Assembly: GCA_013115135.1 (NCBI GenBank)
Contig: JABANP010000011.1
Coordinates: 186,001 to 250,000 of the forward strand
Reading direction: 5' to 3'
Origin: Perkinsus olseni
Taxonomy: Eukaryota > Perkinsozoa > Perkinsida > Perkinsidae
Length of the DNA: 64,000 nucleotides
The translations under genes and the position numbers were made by a program. This document shows, piece after piece, positions 7,864 to 13,937 of the stretch (position 1 is the stretch's first letter; the number at the start of each line of letters is the position of its first letter). Under the pieces are notes generated by a model. It saw only the letters and a program-made list of their open reading frames with translations. It was not told the DNA's origin and made no database searches.

Positions 7864-7902
7864 GGGCGTGTGGTGTAGAGGCATCACGTCTGCTTCGCAT
7901 GC
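7864..7902 (+). pseudogene. tRNA-Ala(CGC) 5' half, truncated by insert
   Basis: First 39 nt of a CGC-type copy, ending in the anticodon stem where the 316-bp foreign segment begins. Confidence 0.85.
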
Positions 7903-8218
7903 CAAACTCTCAACTTGAATCGAAATCGATCACTGGTCACTGCTGCGCCCCAATGTATGAGGAGCACTGATCAATTCATGGGGATCATCAGCTACCGGAG
8001 GTTGGTGTGCGTCCGTAAAGAGATCATAGCTCGTAGGACCATATCGATCATAGGAGTGATACAGTCGCGAGAATCCCCCTGCATCTGGGTCGGACATGGT
8101 TCGGCTCCTCGAGGGGTGCTCTACCGTTCCCTTTTTCCCACCCAACCCGGGGAAGACTCTCACTCTTCTCGTTATCTGAAGGGGATTTTCGAAATCGATC
8201 ACTAGTCATTGCTCCGCC
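7903..8218. repeat. 316-bp unidentified insert, copy 1
   Basis: Sequence unlike tRNA or spacer joins a tRNA 5' half to the first base of the next tRNA. Near its left end (7920-7949) and at its right end (8189-8218) it carries a 30-bp direct repeat with 3 differences. It contains a T5 run (8131-8135) that could stop Pol III. Frames of about 90 codons exist on both strands, but nothing supports coding. It does not look like 5S rRNA or U1, U2 or U6 snRNA to my eye. The identity is unknown. Confidence 0.75.
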
Positions 8219-8290
8219 GGGCGTGTGGTGTAGTGGTATCACGTCTGCTTTGCATGCAGAAGGCCCCGAGTTGAATTTTCGGCACGTCCA
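8219..8290 (+). pseudogene. tRNA-Ala(TGC)-like, altered T-arm
   Basis: Anticodon 8251-8253. T-loop TTGAATT lacks C56; the T-stem closes with a G-U. Confidence 0.6.
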
Positions 8291-8359
8291 CGATCTACAG
8301 CAACTAGAATATGTTGTTGAGTAGTTTCCCCGGAGATGAGAAAGGAGCTCACTTCCGTC

Positions 8360-8431
8360 GGACGTGTGGTGTAGTGGTATCACGTCTGCTTTGCATGCGG
8401 AAGGCCCCAGGTTCAAACATCGGCACGACCA
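8360..8431 (+). pseudogene. tRNA-Ala(TGC)-like, degenerate
   Basis: Anticodon 8392-8394. Acceptor GGACGTG/CACGACC loses G3:U70 (A-A), and the T-stem (CCAGG/ATCGG) is broken. Confidence 0.7.
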
Positions 8432-8500
8432 TTACCTACAGCAAGAAGAATATGCTGTTGAGTAGTTTCCCCGAAGAGGACAAAGGACCTTACCTTCACC

Positions 8501-8572
8501 GGGCGTGTGGTGTAGAGGTATCACGTCTGCTTCGCATGCAGAAGGCCCCGAGTTCAATTCTCGGCACGTCCA
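8501..8572 (+). tRNA. tRNA-Ala(CGC)
   Basis: CGC consensus; anticodon 8533-8535. Confidence 0.9.
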
Positions 8573-8641
8573 CGATGTACAACAACCACAATGTGATAAT
8601 GAGTAGTTTCCCCGGAGACGAGAAAGGAGCTCACTTTCGTC

Positions 8642-8713
8642 GGGCGTGTGGTGTAGTGGTATCACGTCTGCTTTGCATGCAGAAGGCCCCGAGTTCAAAC
8701 CTCGGCACGTCCA
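8642..8713 (+). tRNA. tRNA-Ala(TGC)
   Basis: TGC consensus; anticodon 8674-8676. Confidence 0.9.
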
Positions 8714-8782
8714 TTACCTACAGCAAGAAGAATATGCTGTTGAGTAGTTTCCCCGAAGAGGACAAAGGACCTTACCTTCACC

Positions 8783-8821
8783 GGGCGTGTGGTGTAGAGG
8801 TATCACGTCTGCTTCGCATGC
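8783..8821 (+). pseudogene. tRNA-Ala(CGC) 5' half, truncated by insert
   Basis: Same 39-nt fragment and the same break as at 7864-7902, 919 bp further on. Confidence 0.85.
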
Positions 8822-9137
8822 CAAACTCTCAACTTGAATCGAAATCGATCACTGGTCACTGCTGCGCCCCAATGTATGAGGAGCACTGATCAATTCATGG
8901 GGATCATCAGCTACCGGAGGTTGGTGTGCGTCCGTAAAGAGATCATAGCTCGTAGGACCATATCGATCATAGGAGTGATACAGTCGCGAGAATCCCCCTG
9001 CATCTGGGTCGGACATGGTTCGGCTCCTCGAGGGGTGCTCTACCGTTCCCTTTTTCCCACCCAACCCGGGGAAGACTCTCACTCTTCTCGTTATCTGAAG
9101 GGGATTTTCGAAATCGATCACTAGTCATTGCTCCGCC
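8822..9137. repeat. 316-bp unidentified insert, copy 2
   Basis: Identical by eye to 7903-8218 and with the same two junctions. It therefore arose by duplication of the array segment (919-bp offset, equal to four 141-bp units plus 355 bp) and not by a second insertion. Confidence 0.85.
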
Positions 9138-9209
9138 GGGCGTGTGGTGTAGTGGTATCACGTCTGCTTTGCATGCAGAAGGCCCCGAGTTCAAACCTCG
9201 GCACGTCCA
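9138..9209 (+). tRNA. tRNA-Ala(TGC)
   Basis: TGC consensus; anticodon 9170-9172. Directly abuts the second 316-bp insert. Confidence 0.9.
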
Positions 9210-9278
9210 TTACCTACAGCAAGAAGAATATGCTGTTGAGTAGTTTCCCCGAAGAGGACAAAGGACCTTACCTTCACC

Positions 9279-9350
9279 GGGCGTGTGGTGTAGAGGTATC
9301 ACGTCTGCTTCGCATGCAGAAGGCCCCGAGTTCAATTCTCGGCACGTCCA
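9279..9350 (+). tRNA. tRNA-Ala(CGC)
   Basis: CGC consensus; anticodon 9311-9313. Confidence 0.9.
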
Positions 9351-9419
9351 CGATGTACAACAACCACAATGTGTTAATGAGTAGTTTCCCCGGAGACGAG
9401 AAAGGAGCTCACTTTCGTC

Positions 9420-9491
9420 GGGCGTGTGGTGTAGTGGTATCACGTCTGCTTTGCATGCAGAAGGCCCCGAGTTCAAACCTCAGCACGTCCA
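9420..9491 (+). tRNA. tRNA-Ala(TGC), T-stem mismatch
   Basis: Anticodon 9452-9454. T-stem CCGAG/CTCAG has one C-A mismatch. Confidence 0.75.
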
Positions 9492-9560
9492 CTACCTACA
9501 GCAAGAAGAATATGCTGTTGAGTAGTTTCCCCGAAGAGGACAAGGGACCTTACCTTCACC

Positions 9561-9632
9561 GGGCGTGTGGTGTAGAGGTATCACGTCTGCTTCGCATGCA
9601 GAAGGCCCCGAGTTCAATTCTCGGCACGTCCA
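9561..9632 (+). tRNA. tRNA-Ala(CGC)
   Basis: CGC consensus; anticodon 9593-9595. Confidence 0.9.
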
Positions 9633-9701
9633 CGATGTACAACAACTACAATGCTGTTAATGAGTAGTTTCCCCGGAGAGGACAAAGACCTTACCTTCAC
9701 C

Positions 9702-9773
9702 GGGCGTGTGGTGTAGAGGTATCACGTCTGCTTTGCATGCAGAAGGCCCCGAGTTCAAACCTCGGCACGTCCA
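9702..9773 (+). tRNA. tRNA-Ala(TGC)
   Basis: Anticodon 9734-9736; CGC-type D-loop (AGAGGTA) on a TGC body, fully paired. Confidence 0.88.
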
Positions 9774-9842
9774 CTACCTACAGCAAGAAGAATATGCTGT
9801 TGAGTAGTTTCCCCGAAGAGGACAAAGGACCTTACCTTCGTC

Positions 9843-9914
9843 GGGCGTGTGGTGTAGAGGTATCACGTCTGCTTCGCATGCAGAAGGCCCCGAATTCAAA
9901 CCTCGGCACGCCCA
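9843..9914 (+). tRNA. tRNA-Ala(CGC) body with U70 changed to C
   Basis: Anticodon 9875-9877. Acceptor 3' strand CACGCCC turns G3:U70 into G3:C70. The stem is better paired but the alanine identity signal is lost. The T-stem also has CCGAA. Confidence 0.65.
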
Positions 9915-9983
9915 TGATGTACAACAACTACAATGTGTTAATGAGTAGTCTCCCCGGAGACGAGAAAGGAGCTCACTTTCGTC

Positions 9984-10002
9984 GGGCGTGTGGTGTGGTG
10001 GT
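9984..10002 (+). pseudogene. tRNA-Ala 5' fragment, cut by element
   Basis: First 19 nt of a unit, with one change (G for A), ending where the 1.9-kb element starts. Confidence 0.8.
9990..10002 (+). repeat. Putative target-site duplication, left copy
   Basis: GTGGTGTGGTGGT; matches 11925-11937 at 12 of 13 positions. Both are tRNA A-box sequence, so the match is expected if the element inserted into a tRNA with duplication. Confidence 0.7.
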
Positions 10003-10045
10003 CTCTCGGCTCCGTGCTATCCGGTTGACCGGGTGACGAAATATA

Positions 10046-10108
10046 AAGGGTCCCAGCAGCCTCAGGCCAGGCGGCTGCGCCGCCTGGCCTGAGGCTGCTG
10101 GGACCCTT
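10046..10108. repeat. Perfect palindrome, 30-bp arms, 3-bp centre
   Basis: Arms 10046-10075 and 10079-10108 are exact reverse complements around TGC (10076-10078). The RNA would form a very stable GC-rich hairpin. An in-frame TGA lies in the right arm (10090-10092), just upstream of the long frame. Confidence 0.95.
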
Positions 10109-10128
10109 GGAACCTGCGGTTTCTCGTC

Positions 10129-11610
10129 GTGGTCTTCTCGAACAGAAGGCTGCAGAAGAAGCTGGATAAGGACGCGGATACGCTTCCGATACCTCTGGCA
10201 CCGCGCGAAGCCGGGTCGCAGTTGAAGCACTGTGTGAAGCTCGCCGACACTCCGGTCACATTTGGGTCGGCGTACCTTGCGGCAACCAACCAGAAGTTCT
10301 ACCAATCGATCTTTCGTGAGTGGCTCAGTGAGGGCTGTACGAAGGAGGGATCGGCAGGCCAAGGTTCAGAAAGCTGTGACGATGTTGCCCCCGAGACGGA
10401 TGAGAGTGACTGCGATATGAGTTCGGCGGCGAGCGACTCAACTGAGAGTATGTCTGATACCGCGGAGCGGCTGCAAAACCTGATTAGCTCGGGAACCACC
10501 AAAGGGAAGGTGCTAAAGATGGTTGGACCAAGAGCCGGCCCGCATCCCATTCCCCTCGCTCGCTGGACGCCACTCGTCAAGGGAGTTGTGGGCGAATTGG
10601 TCGCAGAGGTTGGCCACCAGAAGCCAGACGAAGTTTACAAGCGGTACCAAAAAAAGGTATTCAGTGAGTTGCATGATGTGATCGAAGACACATCTGGAGG
10701 AAGAAAACCACCACTCCCACTCCACGACATCACACCACAAGACGCGAGGGTATTCATCCGGGACCTCCGCCGCCTTCGTTCAGGCGTCCCCATCACTGTG
10801 AAGTCAATGCAGCAGGAGAGGCTTCTGGAGTTGGATCTGCAAGCAGAGGATGAAAAACAGGGCATACTAAGGTCCGAGATCAGTAGGGCTGTTGTTGAGA
10901 CCATCGGAGAGCATCCACCGGACCGTCCTTCGGCTATTACGGGCGACGACATCGTCCGGGACTGGGTAGGGCAGAAGGCCGCACGAGAGAAGGTTGAGAA
11001 GGCTGCGAGAGGCACTGGGATCCCTGAATTGAGCTCAAACTCTGCAGCAAACCTTCCCGGAAAGGAGTGTGCGGAAGAGAAGGAAGATAAGAAGGCTCGT
11101 TGCGATACTCCCGGGCTGGTCAAAGGAGGAGTTATGAGCATGGTATGTAAGCACTGCCAACAACCCAAAGCGAAGGGTTACAACCAGCACGACTACAGCG
11201 ATGGCAGCCGCTATGGGATATGCCCTATGCAGCCTCCGAAAAGCACTCCTGACCCTGCCGTGGTCGCCTATGCTCGTGAAGTGGCCAAGAGCGTGACAGC
11301 ATATCTTCCCGATGGTAAGAAGGGTACTCAACACTGTGGTTTGTGCGGACTGCCACTGAGTGCGACACTGCGGGATACTGCTGGCAAGCAACTCGCGAGC
11401 CACGAGCGATTTTTGGACGAGGGTGAGAAGCTAGCATGGCTTTGTCCACTAGCCGGAAATATTCCGCCAGAGAGGGTCGAGCAGCTCAGGGCTTTGAAGA
11501 CACAGCGGAGTGAGGCCAAAGCAGCGCGGAGAAATGAAGCGAGGCGGATCCGATACATTGAAGCTAAGCGAATCCGGTCGGAGGATGTTAACGAAGATTT
11601 ACAAATGTGA
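10129..11610 (+). CDS. Unknown element protein with two CxxC...H...C clusters
   Basis: About 490 codons without an intron; the frame is open from 10093. There is no ATG before codon 97 (10417); the codon at 10129 is GTG, so either an upstream exon supplies the start, translation starts at 10417, or this is a 5'-truncated ORF. The N-terminal third is acidic and Ser-rich, the middle looks helical and charged, and the last third has two similar zinc-binding-like clusters: CKHCQQPK with a following His and Cys, then CGLCGLPL with a following His and Cys. The C-terminus is Arg/Lys/Glu-rich (RRNEARR). I do not recognise the family. Position inside the inserted block suggests a mobile-element protein, perhaps nucleic-acid binding, but no catalytic domain is visible. 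Confidence 0.6.
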   Translation: MVFSNRRLQKKLDKDADTLPIPLAPREAGSQLKHCVKLADTPVTFGSAYLAATNQKFYQSIFREWLSEGCTKEGSAGQGSESCDDVAPETDESDCDMSSAASDSTESMSDTAERLQNLISSGTTKGKVLKMVGPRAGPHPIPLARWTPLVKGVVGELVAEVGHQKPDEVYKRYQKKVFSELHDVIEDTSGGRKPPLPLHDITPQDARVFIRDLRRLRSGVPITVKSMQQERLLELDLQAEDEKQGILRSEISRAVVETIGEHPPDRPSAITGDDIVRDWVGQKAAREKVEKAARGTGIPELSSNSAANLPGKECAEEKEDKKARCDTPGLVKGGVMSMVCKHCQQPKAKGYNQHDYSDGSRYGICPMQPPKSTPDPAVVAYAREVAKSVTAYLPDGKKGTQHCGLCGLPLSATLRDTAGKQLASHERFLDEGEKLAWLCPLAGNIPPERVEQLRALKTQRSEAKAARRNEARRIRYIEAKRIRSEDVNEDLQM

Positions 11611-11846
11611 GTCACGATTGCAAGGTTGTCTGTTTCTCATGATAGCTTTGATTCTATTGTCAGGCCTTCAGCAAAAAGGCATCGGTCAGGGAAGTAGTGT
11701 AGCATGCTTGTGACATCGGCACACTATGAGCAAATCGACAACATCGATGATGATTCGTCAGATTCTCACTAACGTTGCATCGTGTTGTGTTTTATAGCAA
11801 CACGAGTCAATCAGAGGCATGTCCGCGACGAGTTGTTTGTTTGCTC

Positions 11847-11918
11847 CTGTTTTCTTCCCTTCTTTCTCCCTTCCTTTTCTCCCTTCTTTTTCCCCCTCTC
11901 CTTTCTCGATTTTTCCAC
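11847..11918 (+). repeat. Pyrimidine-rich tract
   Basis: Almost unbroken C/T run with several T4-T5 stretches just upstream of the resumed array; it could act as a Pol III stop for transcripts from the left or as a polypyrimidine tract. Confidence 0.7.
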
Positions 11919-11924
11919 CCAGCC

Positions 11925-11990
11925 GTGGTGTAGTGGTATCACGTCTGCTTCGCATGCAGAAGGCCCCGAGTTCAAACCTCGGCACGTCCA
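11925..11990 (+). pseudogene. tRNA-Ala(CGC), 5'-truncated
   Basis: Unit positions 7-72 with a CGC anticodon and TTCAAAC T-loop. The acceptor 5' strand is replaced by element sequence. Its first 13 bp are the right-hand target duplication. Confidence 0.8.
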
Positions 11991-12059
11991 CTGCCTACAT
12001 CAAGAAGAATATGCTGTTGAGTAGTTTCTCCGAAGAGCACAAAGGACCTTACCTTCACC

Positions 12060-12131
12060 GGGCGTGTGCTGTAGAGGTATCACGTCTGCTTCGCATGCAG
12101 AAGGCCCCGAGTTCAAACCTCGGCACGTCCA
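12060..12131 (+). tRNA. tRNA-Ala(CGC), D-stem mismatch
   Basis: Anticodon 12092-12094. Has the C10 change of the third type but a normal CACGTCCA acceptor and a CGC anticodon. Confidence 0.7.
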
Positions 12132-12200
12132 CTGCCTACATCAAGAAGAATATGCTGTTGAGTAGTTTCTCCGAAGAGCACAAAGGACCTTACCTTCACC

Positions 12201-12272
12201 GGGCGTGTGCTGTAGAGGTATCACGTTTGCTTCGCATGCAGAAGGCCCCGAGTTCGAACCTCGGCACGTGCA
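12201..12272 (+). pseudogene. tRNA-Ala(CGC)-like, degenerate third type
   Basis: Anticodon 12233-12235. C10, TTTGC anticodon stem and the CACGTGC acceptor mark the third type, but with a CGC anticodon and TTCGAAC T-loop. Confidence 0.65.
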
Positions 12273-12341
12273 CTGCCTACATCGAGAGAAATATGCTGTT
12301 GAGTAGTTTCCCCGAAAAGGACAAATGACCTTACCTTCACC

Positions 12342-12413
12342 GGGCGTGTGGTGTAGAGGTATCACGTCTGCTTCGCATGCAGAAGGCCCCGAGTTCAATT
12401 CTCGGCACGTCCA
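12342..12413 (+). tRNA. tRNA-Ala(CGC)
   Basis: CGC consensus; anticodon 12374-12376. Last intact copy. Confidence 0.9.
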
Positions 12414-12482
12414 TGATGTACAACAACTACAATGTGTTAATGAGTAGTCTCCCCGGAGACGAGAAAGGAACTCACTTTCGTC

Positions 12483-12553
12483 GGGCGTGTGGTGTAGTGG
12501 TATCACGTCTGCTTTGCATGCAGAAGCTTCCGCGCTCAGTTATGGCACGTCCG
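12483..12553 (+). pseudogene. tRNA-Ala(TGC)-like, array-terminal, degenerate
   Basis: Anticodon 12515-12517. The 5' half matches the TGC type; the T-arm is unrelated and unpaired, and only the acceptor CACGTCC remains. The array ends here. Confidence 0.75.
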
Positions 12554-13110
12554 CCGTCTGAAATACAAGAACACTAACCCGCGAAACCCCATAGGATCAT
12601 AGGAACTTAGTCGCTGATTCTACGAAGAACGATGGTCATTGGGGTTCCAGCTCAAAACAGCGAGGAGTGGCCCACCTTCCTTCAAGGCTTGCTAAAGTCT
12701 AGTCCTGAGATTCACTACCAATAACACTATGTACTCCTTCGAGCTCACTGTCGACTTTTGCGTGCGTACCCCGTACCAGGAACTGCTCGTGTCTCGCTCC
12801 GACGCCGTAAGAACCACTCGAGGGGAAGCTACTTCAGAGAAAAGATCATCGTACCGGAGTTAGTGTGACTCCGTCCAGAGTGAAACCTCCCATCTCTTTT
12901 TCCGCACTCCCAAGGAATGTTTCCCCTCTTCCCAATCATCCCCTATTTAGAACGCAGAGAATAGCGAGCGTCAGAAAATAACTACAGTGCCTAACTCTCC
13001 TTTCTCTCTCGAATTGAGTCATTCCATTGACTCACATCACTCAAAGCAAGCGCCTGTGGAATGATCGACAGATACACCATCCCAATCTTGCGAAAGTATG
13101 TGCCGAAAGT
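12554..13110. other. Intergenic, nothing recognised
   Basis: No repeat unit, RNA gene or supported frame seen. This is the right flank of the tRNA array. Confidence 0.6.
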
Positions 13111-13239
13111 CTCCTCAGAACCTACGAGACGGGAAGTCAATACTCACCGGAGAGTGTACACTGGGCATCGCATTCTCTACTCGGCCAACCCCATGCCTCT
13201 CCCTAGATGTCCTACCTTCAACTGCCGCCCTGGCCTTAA

Positions 13240-13605
13240 GCAAAGGCAGCAGCACTAAAGTGTCCAGGAGTAAATTAATCCCGATGAAGCAGCCAGAAAG
13301 GTACAGAGCCCTCGTATATGGTAGAGGACGGGCTCTTGGACACACCCGCAATAGACATCTTGAACCACAGGTTACTCCAATGATAACCTGACAGACTCTT
13401 TAGAAACAGACAAAGATTCCTCGTTCGGTCTTACCATACAGTTCTTGAATGTATACTCCTCCACTTGAAGCTCACCCTTATCGTTGAAGAATGGGATTGA
13501 CGCGACGAATGGCAGCAACCACGAGATGAAACTCCAGCAGAGTATCCTTCCTATCCCGGGCTGGGTGTAATCTGGCGAAGTTTGGGTCGGATCTTCTTCT
13601 GTCAT
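13240..13605 (-). CDS. Small membrane protein, two exons (tentative)
   Basis: The first exon starts at ATG 13605 with a polar N-terminus (MTEEDPTQTSP), then a hydrophobic stretch (WSFISWLLPFVASIPFF) and a KNCM ending near a GTAAGA donor (about 13430). A second stretch near 13,350-13,240 encodes another hydrophobic segment (FIGINLLLDTLVLLPLL) ending near a GGTAGG donor-like site. Together they suggest a short protein with two membrane helices and possibly more exons below. No family is recognised. It lies 330 bp downstream of the amine oxidase on the same strand, so these exons could also be 3' exons of that transcript, although the amine oxidase already has its own stop. Confidence 0.35.
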
Positions 13606-13937
13606 GTCTTAGTACTACTATTAATTCTAGAACACAGATCTCATCGCCTACAGGATATCCGAGCTAGAGCATTGCGGAAGGCAGACCGACCGAGATTGCG
13701 GCACGTTAGTACAGCGCGGCCGCAGCCTGAGAGCATCCGAGCCGGAGCGATTAACTGAACTCCACGCAACACCCCGTCTATGAAAGTAAAGGCTAGCTGC
13801 CGGGACATCGTGAGGGCGATAGGGAAAGGTGAGGACACCAAACGACCCAAGCGTACAGATACTATAGTTGGAGTTAGAAACATCAGATGTCCAGACCACC
13901 TCCCTCCGACGACTGTCCATTAGTTCGATCCACAAGT

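Larger units (their letters stand above)
10003..11924 (+). mobile_element. 1.9-kb element inserted in a tRNA unit
   Basis: A block unrelated to the array lies between tRNA positions 1-19 on the left and 7-72 on the right, consistent with a 13-bp duplication on insertion. It holds a perfect 30-bp-arm palindrome (10046-10108), one long reading frame to 11610, then about 310 bp of non-coding sequence with a pyrimidine-rich tract (11847-11918). I see no terminal inverted repeats, LTRs, reverse transcriptase or transposase motifs. It may be a truncated or non-autonomous retroelement, or a captured genomic segment. Confidence 0.6.
1..12553 (+). repeat. Tandem tRNA-Ala gene satellite, 141-bp period
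   Basis: Units start every 141 bp with very few exceptions (steps of 137, 139, 140, 142 or 143 occur). A unit is a 72-nt tRNA plus a 69-nt spacer. The tRNA folds fully: acceptor GGGCGTG/CACGTCC with discriminator A, short D-stem (GTG/CAC), anticodon stem TCTGC/GCAGA with a 7-nt loop, and T-stem CCGAG/CTCGG with a 7-nt loop. G3 faces U70, the known alanine identity pair. A-box TGGTGTAGTGG and B-box GTTCAAACC fit the Pol III promoter consensus. Two spacer types exist: one ends CTTCACC and usually precedes CGC copies, the other ends TTTCGTC and usually precedes TGC copies. There is no CCA in the genomic copies and no intron. The array starts before base 1. Three kinds of insert interrupt it. Long open frames run through it on both strands, but these follow from a repeat period divisible by three. 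Confidence 0.95.

Noticed and set aside
8040..8140. 5S rRNA in the 316-bp insert (a GGGTCGGACATGG stretch is vaguely similar)
   Set aside because: The rest does not follow 5S sequence or pairing.
7915..8205. 96- and 90-codon frames on opposite strands in the 316-bp insert (also at 8834-9124)
   Set aside because: Overlapping opposite frames with no motif, in a segment that joins tRNA pieces; the two copies are identical only because of duplication.
37..9667. Many frames of 75-340 codons (for example repeating MQKAPSSNLGTS or MNSGPSACKADVIPLHH)
   Set aside because: They are translations of the tRNA-spacer repeat on both strands, kept open by the 141-bp period. The nucleotide conservation follows tRNA structure, not codons.
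10003..11924. DNA transposon with terminal inverted repeats
   Set aside because: The two ends do not match in inverted orientation; the only strong inverted repeat is the internal palindrome.
1..12553. CRISPR array (regular repeats and spacers)
   Set aside because: The repeats are full tRNA genes, the spacers are nearly identical to each other, and the context is eukaryotic.
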